DNA from: Janthinobacterium sp.
GTDB lineage: Bacteria; Pseudomonadota; Gammaproteobacteria; Burkholderiales; Burkholderiaceae_D
Assembly (NCBI GenBank): GCA_003133225.1
Contig: PKWL01000150.1
Span: 1 to 63,425 of the forward strand
Length of the DNA: 63,425 nt
Direction: 5' to 3'
Shown: one piece after another, positions 26,708 through 35,101 of the stretch
How the letters are laid out: each line of letters begins with the position of its first letter
How positions within the stretch are numbered: the stretch's first letter is position 1
The notes under the pieces: generated by a model
Told to the model about the DNA's origin: nothing
The model's database searches: none
What the model saw: only the letters and a program-made list of their open reading frames with translations
Program-made: the position numbers and the translations under genes

Positions 26708-27856
26708 TTACGAACTCGCTTGGCCCCCTACGGCAACTCTGACCGTCTCGCGGCTGCGGCCCCATGAACCGCGCACCAGGCGCTTGTAGACGGCGACATA
26801 CAATAACACTTGCATCCCCACAATGGCGGCCGCCGAATGAATTTTTCCGCCGGCGAGCACACTGATCAAGGCCAGTAATCCGATACAGGGCCCAAGCAGA
26901 CAGGCAACGGCGGCGTTGCGCAGCCATGGAATGGCGCCGTCGCAACGCATCAGCCTGGGCACGACGCGGCGATAAATGAGCGTATGAAGGTGCAGGCCGT
27001 CGGCCGCACCGGGCGACATCTTGCGGACGAATTTTCTGCGATAAATGCTGTACAGGACCTCAATCACGGGATAGGCGCAGATCGACAACACCTGCCAGGA
27101 ATTGATGGACGGATTGCGAATGAGGAGCAAGATGGCGATTTCCGCGACCCAAAAGCCAAGAAAATAGGCGCCGCCGTCACCCATGAACAGCTTGCCCTTC
27201 GGGTAATTGACCAGCACGAAACCGAGGGTCGCACCCATCCCCAGCAGCGCCAATTCGGTCACGAACATGTCGCCAGCGCGCCAGGCAAGATACCCGAGGG
27301 CGGCCGACATGATCAATACGACGCTGCAGGCGAGACCGTTAAAGCCGTTGATGATGTTGATCGCATTCGATCCGCCCGCCACTACGATGGCGGTGGCGAC
27401 GACGGCGATGGGGGTAATGGTCAGCAAGAGGTCGACACCCCAGATATCGAACTCGTGGACGGTTGCGCCCAGCAGCCAGCTCGCCATGAGCGCACTCGAC
27501 ATGGTCGCCGCCAGGCGCACCTTGACCGGAACGCGCTTGGTCAGGTCCTCCGTCAATCCGGCGGCAAATGCAGGCACACTCGCCAGCAGCAGGGTCACTG
27601 CGCCGATCACATTGCCATGTGCAAAACGGCCGGGGTCACTGAATGCGCAAAACCCCATGGCAGCCGCCATGCCCGCAGCCACGGCAATGCCGCCCACTCG
27701 TGGCACCGGCGTCGCATGAAATTTCTGAACGCCCGCCAGATCATGATCGAGAGAATGCTTGCCATGCCATCCCTGCGAAACCACAATTAGAAGACTAACG
27801 GCACAGCTGACGATCGCCGCGACCAAAACAATGTCGAGCATGGGAACGGTTAGCAT
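26708..27856 (-). CDS. undecaprenyl-phosphate HexNAc-1-phosphate transferase, WecA/WbpL type
   Basis: A 382-residue polytopic membrane protein of the MraY/WecA family with about 10-11 membrane segments. Early FHATPVPRVGGIAVAAGM (residues about 47-65) is the conserved cytoplasmic loop. NAINIINGFNGLACSV gives the N-x-x-N-x-x-D-like motif region, and GKLFMGDGGAYFLGF the metal-binding Asp motif. LHLHTLIYRR supplies the His motif. It transfers a HexNAc-1-P (GlcNAc, GalNAc, FucNAc or QuiNAc class) from UDP to undecaprenyl phosphate, which starts repeat-unit assembly. It lies between rfaH and the ops leader. Confidence 0.87.
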   Translation of the reverse strand: MLTVPMLDIVLVAAIVSCAVSLLIVVSQGWHGKHSLDHDLAGVQKFHATPVPRVGGIAVAAGMAAAMGFCAFSDPGRFAHGNVIGAVTLLLASVPAFAAGLTEDLTKRVPVKVRLAATMSSALMASWLLGATVHEFDIWGVDLLLTITPIAVVATAIVVAGGSNAINIINGFNGLACSVVLIMSAALGYLAWRAGDMFVTELALLGMGATLGFVLVNYPKGKLFMGDGGAYFLGFWVAEIAILLLIRNPSINSWQVLSICAYPVIEVLYSIYRRKFVRKMSPGAADGLHLHTLIYRRVVPRLMRCDGAIPWLRNAAVACLLGPCIGLLALISVLAGGKIHSAAAIVGMQVLLYVAVYKRLVRGSWGRSRETVRVAVGGQASS

Positions 27857-28400
27857 GATGTTGCCCTATTCAAAAACTTAAAGCCCCAGCCTCATGCGCG
27901 GCAAAGAGCGATTATCAAATTTCGATTTTGACAAATGATGGCGATGCAGGCCACTAGTAAATATATTAGCTGGACAAAAGTCAAAACCAAAAAAGCCGAG
28001 AGTTACGTTAATAACAGTGTAAATATTGATATAAATATCATAGCGATTTAACTGTTAACCAACCTAAACGGTGCACGAGACTATTTAATATTACGCATTA
28101 CGATATGTGCCGTAACTCGTCCAACCCGTAAAATCGAGCCGGCATTACCAATGGGCGCGACCCAGCAGTGCCTCGTGGGTACTATGAATCGGTCTTATGT
28201 GGGGAGAGATAGAACCACGGCATGTTGCAAATATGGAACCAACGAGATCAGTTTAACATGTTTCTGCTGGGAATCTCCAGCATTTGCTAACTCACTGTTG
28301 CTTTTCAAGTCTTGAGGCATCTCAATGAATCATTTCTCTTCCAAATGGGCGTTGCGCCCGATCCGAATGCCTGCCTGTGGGATTATGTTGGAGTTCACAT
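27857..28400. other. intergenic region between rfaH and the initiating transferase
   Basis: 544 bases without a recognisable gene, partly AT-rich. No second ops core was found in it. It probably contains a promoter for the transferase gene, not assigned. Confidence 0.4.
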
Positions 28401-28913
28401 TTATTGCTGCTTAGACAGTATTTCTATCGCAAAACTGAGTTTATGCGGCGAACTCATCAGTTCCAACAACACCAGCGCCCGCGCTTCCCCGTCCGCCATC
28501 TGATAAACGCCATCGAAGCCGGCGAAAGGTCCGCTCTTGATGGCGACCCGCTCACCCGGCTCGAACAGCCGTTCATGCAAGGGAACGGGAACGTTGCGCA
28601 ACGCCGCAATGCAAGCGCCCGGCAGCGTGGCAAATACCCCGCCAAAGGCGACCAGATTGGATACGCCGCGGGTGCTCCTCAGTGCGTGCCAGTTGCTCGT
28701 GACAGAATCGAGTTCAATGAACAGGTAGCGTGAAAACAAGGGTTTGACGCACGTTGCGAGCTTTCCGCGCCGCACCTCGTCGATTTTCAACGTGGGCAGA
28801 AAGCAATGAAAATGCTGATTTTGCAACTGTTCCAAGGCGCGAAACTCCTGGCGCGACTTGGTTTGAATCACGTACCAGGCAGTGCGACTCCCAGGCAAAC
28901 TACCATCCCTCAT
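28401..28913 (-). CDS. rfaH: transcription antiterminator RfaH (NusG paralogue)
   Basis: 170 residues from the ATG at 28913, which has GGAGGG five bases upstream. An ATG nine codons earlier (28940) has a weaker site. NGN domain: AWYVIQTKSRQEFRALEQL, VRRGKLATCVKPLFSRYLFIELD, STRGVSNLVAFGG (about residues 12-100). KOW domain: EPGERVAIKSGPFAGFDGVYQMADGEARALVLLELM (about 116-151). The KOW segment is close to that of E. coli RfaH. The family binds RNA polymerase at ops-paused complexes and suppresses termination and Rho. An ops element follows in the same locus, so the protein and its target are encoded together. Confidence 0.88.
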   Translation of the reverse strand: MRDGSLPGSRTAWYVIQTKSRQEFRALEQLQNQHFHCFLPTLKIDEVRRGKLATCVKPLFSRYLFIELDSVTSNWHALRSTRGVSNLVAFGGVFATLPGACIAALRNVPVPLHERLFEPGERVAIKSGPFAGFDGVYQMADGEARALVLLELMSSPHKLSFAIEILSKQQ

Positions 28914-29838
28914 GGCGCCCTCCAGCACCGGCGTTGCCATGAACGAACTCTTGATAAACGATTAAAGTGGGTATAGTGCAAGGCCATCCGCACTCTTCTT
29001 TTATTCTTATGGCAACGGCGGGGCTCAACGAAATGGGCAGGATAATCGCTTTGCCGGCCTGATCGTTGCAAAGGGAAGCAGACGCGCCCGGCGCTGTTGT
29101 GTCGTGGCTGCACATAGGCCATGCTAGGCTTTCGATGCCGAAAGCAACGCTGCCGCGCACATGGGTCAATCGGGCAACGCCGGAATGCGGATAGCGGCCA
29201 GAAACCAGCACAAAGCACAAGATGGTGAAATTGATTCAAGCGCAAAAGCGCTCGCAGATGCAAGTCACGGAAGGCGTCATCGACCTCGAGAACAGGGCCC
29301 GACGGGTCGACACTAGCGCACCGGCCTCGGCTCATTTGGGCGGCGCCGACGGCCTGGGCCCCACCTTGAATCTGGTAGTTGCATGAGCAATATTTGACCC
29401 AATGTCGGAGTGCGGATAGCAATTCTAACAACCTAAAAACCCTCAGCATCACTCGGTACGACCGTGACAATGAGGCAAAGCTAAAAAGGAGATGACAGAG
29501 CGCCTCTTCCGGGTCACGTTGGCGCGAAAATTCGCGCTAGCTCAAGCCCGTGTCGGCAATACGGCCATCACCCATTCATTGGGACGGCATTGTCAAAGAT
29601 CAATACTTTACCAGAATTGCCACCCAAGAAATCGGTTTGTCTCAGGAAAACCACATATACCGTGGCATGGTCTTTTCCCTTGCCACCGATGCTCCACGAT
29701 TGGACTGTTGATCGATTCTGATTGGTGGCTGCTCGGCGCCGAGCCCCGCTCAGGATCACGGCGCAAAGTGGCGTTCGTGCCGTAGCTGCTACGCGTAAGG
29801 TTGGTCCGAAGGCAGTGTGGATGGATTGCGGCGAAGAT
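28914..29838. other. decayed region upstream of rfaH
   Basis: 925 bases with no intact gene. It holds a 5' remnant of a YjbH-type gene (29240-29449, minus). The minus-strand open frame 29568-29759 (GKDHATVYVVFLRQTDFLG, GKVLIFDNAVP) faintly resembles DUF2846-type small lipoproteins and may be another relic. Confidence 0.4.
29240..29449 (-). pseudogene. 5' remnant of a YjbH-type gene
   Basis: The encoded start (MLRVFRLLELLSALRH, then GGAQAVGAA, VLEVDDAF) parallels the start of the intact YjbH-PAP2 protein at 45330 (MRGSFRLSNLLSVLRN, GWGQAIGAT, SVEADGTF). At the DNA level CGGAGTGCGGATAGCAA here matches CGGAGTACGGATAACAA there. Similarity fades after about 70 codons. It looks like the leftover of a second copy. 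Confidence 0.5.
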
Positions 29839-30504
29839 TCACGGTGGCATAGGATTAACGACCGTGTCCACGAGAGCGCCTCGAAGCGATTGATAACTAA
29901 GGCGTAGTAGCGACTCGATATATGTCCAGTCAGCTTCCGTTACGAAACCAGAATCTGCCCGCATATCGCGAAAAATCATCGCCGTCGTTCGCAGCTCGCC
30001 ATGAACCAACGCGGAATCTACAGGAATCTGGTAGACGAAGGCGCACGCTTTTGCGCAGGCCCGCACGAGCGCACCGGACGGATAGAAGGCACGATCCCGA
30101 TGCACAATCCACCAATCCAATTCGAGAACGGCGGCGCGCCGGGCATCAAAATCGACCCGTCCCGTATTTCTGATCATGCCAAAGAAAATTTGCAATACTG
30201 GCAATACTTTTTCATAATCGGCACGTTTCTCGCCGTTTTTAAATAAAAACGCCGCCAAAGTGCCGCAATACGCGCCTACATATGACCGAAGGAAAGGAAA
30301 TTGAGACTGGGTGCGGAGCATTTCGGCCAATTCGAGGAAAAGCCTGACCCGTTCTTGTTCATAATAGGAGCGCCACATCTTCGTTTCGAGCTTGGCGATT
30401 GCGGCGGGATCAAACTGGCGCAAATCACGGTGCAGATGGCGAAAGACATCAATCGCACATACCGTCAAAAAAATGGCGAGCATAATCGATATCGAGTAGC
30501 CCAT
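29839..30504 (-). CDS. hypothetical membrane-anchored protein
   Basis: 221 residues from the ATG at 30504 (ribosome site AAAGGAAACGC). Upstream in-frame codons add 38 residues without support. One N-terminal membrane segment (SISIMLAIFLTVCAIDVF) is followed by a soluble helical domain with ERVRLFLELAEMLRTQ, LDWWIVHRDRAFYPSG and EADWTYIESLLRLSYQSL. I do not recognise the family. It stands alone on the minus strand between decayed regions. Confidence 0.6.
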   Translation of the reverse strand: MGYSISIMLAIFLTVCAIDVFRHLHRDLRQFDPAAIAKLETKMWRSYYEQERVRLFLELAEMLRTQSQFPFLRSYVGAYCGTLAAFLFKNGEKRADYEKVLPVLQIFFGMIRNTGRVDFDARRAAVLELDWWIVHRDRAFYPSGALVRACAKACAFVYQIPVDSALVHGELRTTAMIFRDMRADSGFVTEADWTYIESLLRLSYQSLRGALVDTVVNPMPP

Positions 30505-31174
30505 GCGTTTCCTTTGCCGCGAGGATACCGTACCAGTAAAGTAGCCCGGCGATGGGCTCAAGGCCGGGCGCCCCTTAGACGTCATCGGGGAAAGAGTGGC
30601 GCGCCCGAATGGTGACACTTTTTACAACGGCTCGCGTTTTACCATACTGCGTGCCGGATATATAGTTTATTGGCGCCGCGAGCTTGTTGCCCCGTATCGC
30701 ATCAAAAATATACACGAACATGAGGCAGCGAGACCATCCATCGGTGGCTTTCCCGATGTGCGTCAAGATGGTGGCAAACAACAGGCCGTCCGGAATGCAG
30801 CAGTAGTGGCCGCTACAAGAAAAATGCGTGGCGTGAACTGAGGCGCTTTGACGCGCGCAACGATGGGATGGCAATGTGCAATTGAAAGGGTTGTGATGAA
30901 CGGCGCATACGGCCTGAAGCGGTTTTCGAGCCCGGCTGGCCCCGACAGGTATTTCAGCCTGCCCCCCTTGGCAAGTTGTGAGAGTCGGTGGTGGCAAACC
31001 GGGCCGCTAGGGGCTTGCCGTGCAAGAGCGACGAGCCAGTTTCCCGGCGCGACCATTTTGCCCCAAAATGCTCGGCAGATTATTGCTCTTGATGCAGTGT
31101 CGGCGCCGTTTAGGACGGTTGGCACCGGTTGACCCGGATGCCAACACTTAACTAAGCTTCAACGCCCATAAATT
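30505..31174. other. intergenic region without a supported gene
   Basis: 670 bases. Several open frames overlap on both strands, but none resembles a known protein. The sequence shows patchy GC-rich blocks. Confidence 0.4.
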
Positions 31175-31846
31175 TCATTTATGGACAGTAGCACCCTCGA
31201 TCAGCACCTTATATGCATAGCCTGCGCCAAAATCCTTGTCGGTATGGACGACGCCTTTTGCAACCACGATGTCCCCAATCGCGACGTGATCTTTGGTGGT
31301 TACCAGCAAGTCATTCGAATTGTCCGAGGCCGTTCCGGAGCCGTCGCGCAGGTGGACCCAGTTTTTGCCCATCACCGCTTCGTTGTACTTCACGACCTTG
31401 CCACGAACCAGGACCGTCTTGTCCTTAAGGTCAGCCCTTTTCGTGACGATTTCGGCCACGGTGCGCGCATCCGATCCGATGGCCTTTGGCACCTTTACAT
31501 CGACTGCTTCGGCAGCCTTGCCAGCTCCTGCCATGCTGCCTGCGCTACCGGCCAGGTTGCCAAATATGACCTTATCAAAGGTTTTATTCAATGCCTTGCT
31601 GACAAAGTTATTCATGACCATCGGGTTTTCGATGGTCACCTGGGCGCCCTTTTTTACAGGCGTCTTCGATACCGCAGCCCACGTCTCGCCGTCTTTTGTT
31701 TTCAAACGGAGGTAGCTATAGCTCGAGACGTCCTTGACTTCAAGCACTTCACCTTTGACCGACGCCATTTGCGGCACAGCCGCTTTATCGGCAGCGGACG
31801 CTACGCTGACGCAAAGCATCAAAAAGACAGATAAAAATAGTTTCAT
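31175..31846 (-). CDS. periplasmic OB-fold protein
   Basis: A 223-residue exported protein. Signal peptide MKLFLSVFLMLCVSVASA with cleavage before ADKAAVP. Two OB-fold-like segments: SVKGEVLEVKDVSSYSYLRLKTKDGETWAAV (about 29-60) and KTVLVRGKVVKYNEAVMGKNWVHLRDGSG (about 143-172) with a following VAIGDIVVAKGVVHTDKDFGAGY. The linker holds a Gly/Ala-rich GNLAGSAGSMAGAGKAAE. Small periplasmic OB proteins of this kind (NrfJ-like) are widespread in proteobacteria, and their ligand is mostly unknown. It is a single gene. Confidence 0.75.
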   Translation of the reverse strand: MKLFLSVFLMLCVSVASAADKAAVPQMASVKGEVLEVKDVSSYSYLRLKTKDGETWAAVSKTPVKKGAQVTIENPMVMNNFVSKALNKTFDKVIFGNLAGSAGSMAGAGKAAEAVDVKVPKAIGSDARTVAEIVTKRADLKDKTVLVRGKVVKYNEAVMGKNWVHLRDGSGTASDNSNDLLVTTKDHVAIGDIVVAKGVVHTDKDFGAGYAYKVLIEGATVHK

Positions 31847-32453
31847 AATTTGAGTGTAGTTACCAGTTGATTGAAACGGAACTTCGAATTATACGGGTCA
31901 TTTCCGATTAGCGATGAATATGTTGGCCAGTGCTGCCACTGTCGCTACCGTCTGGCGCAGGCGCAAGGTTAACTGGTTTGTGCTAAGCGCTGTCAAGGCT
32001 GGAGTTTGTGCAGCGCGCTTTGCACAAGCTCTGGTCATGCCACTCATGAGTTGGTTTGGCCACTTGGTATGGCGGCGCGGGCGCAGCCCAGGTGGCATCG
32101 CGAGGTTGGAAAGCGTGACCTCCCCGCGCCGGCTGTCATGGGGGAATGTCTCCAAAGCGCTTGCGGACGGGACCGGGAGGCGCCTGGGGCCCTAACTTCC
32201 TCAAGGCCAAAACACAGTTGCAAGCTTGATCACCTTCAACCTTGCGACGCCAAACCTTCGCAATCTCAAAGAAACCTGCCCGTACCCTCTGGAGACTATC
32301 TGCTTTCAGGCTTTCCGGACAACATCACGTGATACAGTCCCATCTGGCATGGCTTAACACCCTGATTCCCAAACGTAGGCCTAACCTTGGCTGGCGCATC
32401 GGCCAGCTGGGTTCACCTTCTTAAATTATTCAACTCTTTTTAGGGGCTCACCT
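31847..32453. other. intergenic region without a supported gene
   Basis: 607 bases. The plus-strand frame 31914-32195 is open but has no recognisable domain. The promoter of the DUF3096 gene should be in the last 150 bases. Confidence 0.35.
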
Positions 32454-32609
32454 ATGAATATTCACCTCTCCATTGTTCCGCTTGTTTCACTTGCCGCCGG
32501 CATTCTCATACTGGTTATGCCAAAACTATTGAACTATATTATCGCGCTCTATCTGATTGCCATAGGCTTGATCGGGCTATTTGGCACGGGGCGCTTCCAT
32601 TTACCTTAG
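32454..32609 (+). CDS. DUF3096 family small membrane protein
   Basis: A 51-residue protein, MNIHLSIVPLVSLAAGILI onward, with two hydrophobic segments (about 8-22 and 27-45) and the family's hallmark order Ile-Leu-Val-Met-Pro-Lys-Leu-Leu-Asn-Tyr followed by LIAIGLIGLFG. The ribosome site is TAGGGGCTCACC. DUF3096 proteins are short inner-membrane proteins of unknown function, common in Burkholderiales. Confidence 0.85.
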   Translation: MNIHLSIVPLVSLAAGILILVMPKLLNYIIALYLIAIGLIGLFGTGRFHLP

Positions 32610-32930
32610 CCTATTGCGCTAGGCGTTAGGCCCGATGAATGCTCCCCGTGTCGAACTTGACAACGGCGACAGGCTTGATCCGGCGCGGCTGAAATCATTG
32701 AATTTCGACGGCCCCAACCATTGACCGAGGAGGCGCACGGCTCCATGGTCTGCGCCCTTTACGTGACCAGGCCCAAGCCTGCGGCCGCCAGCGGGGCTGC
32801 TCCAAAAAAGCCGTGCCTCCTGCAAAACAAAACACCATTTTTCGCGCAATGGATCTTTTTCATGACGGATGACATTTATTGCATTTATGATTAGCATCAT
32901 CTATTATTAGGCAACTGCAGGGAGACGGAA
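32610..32930. other. intergenic region upstream of the TetR gene
   Basis: 321 bases, no supported gene. It should carry the promoter and operator of the TetR-MFS unit. No clear operator palindrome could be assigned. Confidence 0.35.
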
Positions 32931-33524
32931 ATGCCACGGGTATCACGGGAACAAACTATCAAGAACCGCGCCGCAATTGAGGATGTGTCGTCGCGCCTGT
33001 TCAGGGAGCAAGGCTTCAAGGGCGTGAGCGTGGCCGACTTGATGGCTGCTGCAGGCCTCACGCATGGCGGTTTCTACGGCCACTTTTCGTCCAAGGATGC
33101 GCTGGCAGGGCTCGCCTGCGGCAAGGCGTTCGAAAATTCGGCGCAGCGCTGGGAGCAGCGGATAAGCGAGCACGCCGACCCGCGCGCAGCTTTCGGCGCC
33201 ATCGTCAACGCCTATCTCGCGCCGTCCAGTCGTGACAACGCGGGCGATGGCTGCCCGGCCGCGGCGCTGGCTGGCGACGTCGCACGCGAGGCGCAAGACA
33301 TGCCGGCGCGCGCAGCCTATCTGGCTGGCATCAAGGTCTTGGTCGAGAAACTGGCGGCTCTATCACACCAGAGCGACCCGGCCGCGTGCATGGACCAAGC
33401 TTTGGTGCAACTAGCGACGCTGGCCGGCGCCTTGATGCTGGCCAGAGCCACGAGTGGCGATCCACTCTCGGACCATCTGCTAGCTGCCGTACGCCACTTC
33501 TTAAACCGTGGTCCCGCTTCTTAA
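32931..33524 (+). CDS. TetR/AcrR-family transcriptional regulator
   Basis: A 197-residue repressor-type protein. The N-terminal TetR HTH shows IEDVSSRLFREQGFKGVSVADLMAAAGLTHGGFYGHFSSKDALA (about residues 13-56). The C-terminal ligand domain has GDGCPAAALAGDVAREAQDMP, as in the TetR_C subgroup near YxaF/AcrR-like regulators. The ribosome site is AGGGAGACGGAA. It lies 44 bases upstream of an MFS transporter gene in the same direction, and probably controls it in response to a small hydrophobic ligand. Confidence 0.9.
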   Translation: MPRVSREQTIKNRAAIEDVSSRLFREQGFKGVSVADLMAAAGLTHGGFYGHFSSKDALAGLACGKAFENSAQRWEQRISEHADPRAAFGAIVNAYLAPSSRDNAGDGCPAAALAGDVAREAQDMPARAAYLAGIKVLVEKLAALSHQSDPAACMDQALVQLATLAGALMLARATSGDPLSDHLLAAVRHFLNRGPAS

Positions 33525-33568
33525 ATTACGTCGTTCTCACAGATTCGTTCACCTTTTTCAGGAAACCC

Positions 33569-34861
33569 ATGTTTGCACAAGCTTTATCCGACTGGCTTCG
33601 TCAACGCGGCATCCATTTCGGGTGGGTCATCGTCGCCATCACTTTTCTGACAATGCTGACCTCGTCCGCAGCGCTCGGCTTGCCAGGTGCCTTGATGCGG
33701 CCCTTGGGCAAGGAATTCGGCTGGGACACGGAGCAGATTTCCTCGGCGCTGGCGCTGCGCTTTGCCCTGTATGGCCTGATGGGGCCGTTCGCCGCGATCC
33801 TGATGGAACGTTTCGGCTTGCGCAACGTCGTTTGCAGCGCGCTCATTCTCGTCGCAACCGGGCTGATCCTGGCGACCGGCATGACGCGATTCTGGCATTT
33901 AGTGGTGCTGTGGGGCATTTTGCTGGGCATCGGTTCCGGCATGACTGCCTTGGTGCTGGGCGCTGTCGTCTCAAACCGCTGGTTCGACACCCATCGCGGT
34001 TTGGTGATCGGTTTACTCACCGCCAGTTCGGCCACCGGACAACTGGTATTTCTGCCGCTGGCAGCCTGGTTGATCGAACATTTTGGCTGGCGCACGGCCG
34101 TCATTCCCGTCTCCATCAGCTGCGTCGTGATCACGTTGCTGGCTTTTCTATTCATGCGCAACGTCCCGTCCGACGTAGCGTTGATCCCGTTCGGGGCCAA
34201 CCCCTCACCCCCAGTGGCGCCAACTGCGGCGCCACCCGTGCGCCTGACGGTCGGGACGCCCTTTGCCATCTTGCGCAGCGTGGCGCGCAGCCGCGTGTTC
34301 TGGATACTGTTTGGCACCTTCTTCGTTTGCGGTCTCAGTACCAATGGCTTGATTCAGACACATTTTATTTCTTTGTGCGGCGATAACGGCTTGTCGGCAG
34401 TGCCGGCCGCGTCGGTGCTGGCCATGATGGGCGGCTTCGACTTAGTGGGCACCATCATGTCGGGCTGGTTGTCCGACCGGTACGACAACCGCAAGCTGCT
34501 GTTTTGGTATTACGGCTTGCGCGGCTTGTCGCTGCTCTGGCTGCCGTACTCGGAATTCACCCTGTATGGCTTGTCGCTATTCGCCCTGTTCTACGGCTTG
34601 GACTGGATCGCCACGGTGGCGCCGACCGTCAAGCTGGTGGGCGCCACCTTCGGCAGGGAGCGGGCCGGAATGGTTTTCGGCTGGGTCTTCGCCGGGCACC
34701 AGTTGGGCGCGGCAGTGGCCACGTATGGCGCCGGCCGGGTTCGCACCCTGATGCTCACCTACAACCCGGCCCTGTTCGCTGCCGGCGCGGCCTGCCTGGT
34801 CGCCGCCCTCCTCGTCCTCGCCATCCGGCGACAAACTGTGCTGGCGACAGCCCCCGCTTAA
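33569..34861 (+). CDS. MFS transporter
   Basis: 430 residues from the ATG at 33569 (AGGAAA upstream). A longer frame starting inside tetR is ignored. It has twelve predicted membrane segments, with the first loop motif MERFGLRNVV between TM2 and TM3 and its counterpart WLSDRYDNRKLLFWYYGLRG in the second half. It resembles the MCT/OFA-like group of major facilitators. Inner-membrane transport of an organic anion or efflux of a small molecule. Substrate not readable. Likely co-transcribed with the TetR gene. Confidence 0.87.
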   Translation: MFAQALSDWLRQRGIHFGWVIVAITFLTMLTSSAALGLPGALMRPLGKEFGWDTEQISSALALRFALYGLMGPFAAILMERFGLRNVVCSALILVATGLILATGMTRFWHLVVLWGILLGIGSGMTALVLGAVVSNRWFDTHRGLVIGLLTASSATGQLVFLPLAAWLIEHFGWRTAVIPVSISCVVITLLAFLFMRNVPSDVALIPFGANPSPPVAPTAAPPVRLTVGTPFAILRSVARSRVFWILFGTFFVCGLSTNGLIQTHFISLCGDNGLSAVPAASVLAMMGGFDLVGTIMSGWLSDRYDNRKLLFWYYGLRGLSLLWLPYSEFTLYGLSLFALFYGLDWIATVAPTVKLVGATFGRERAGMVFGWVFAGHQLGAAVATYGAGRVRTLMLTYNPALFAAGAACLVAALLVLAIRRQTVLATAPA

Positions 34862-35101
34862 GATATCAATCAAGCCCGAGTTCTGGACGCTGCGGCGGAT
34901 GTCGCTCGCTTTCCCCGGTTAAAGACAACGCAATACCCTCGGGTTCGCATGGGAGGTTTTACGGCGGCCGGACGCGCATTTACCACTATGCGGCGGCAAA
35001 TCCGAAGGCAGGCGAACGCGGACGCCCAGCCATACAATTAATTTGCGGCGAAACACGCTGTAGCTGCACATGGCCGGGTGTACACGAGAAATAATCCCGA
35101 G

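Noticed and set aside
26984..27790. 268-codon plus-strand frame opposite the WecA-type gene
   Set aside because: Antisense to a well-supported membrane transferase. Composition (His/Gln/Arg-rich) is typical of a shadow frame.
28910..29470. 186-codon open frame on the minus strand upstream of rfaH
   Set aside because: Only the first about 70 codons resemble anything (the YjbH start). The rest is Arg/Cys-rich, without domain similarity, and overlaps the rfaH start, so I call a relic, not a gene.
31166..31184. Hairpin CCATAAAT/ATTTATGG at the 3' end of the OB-fold gene
   Set aside because: AT-only stem overlapping the coding end with no T-run. Not convincing as a terminator.
34504..35094. 196-codon plus-strand frame overlapping the MFS gene
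   Set aside because: Arg/Gly/His-rich translation of the MFS gene in another frame. It is explained as a shadow.
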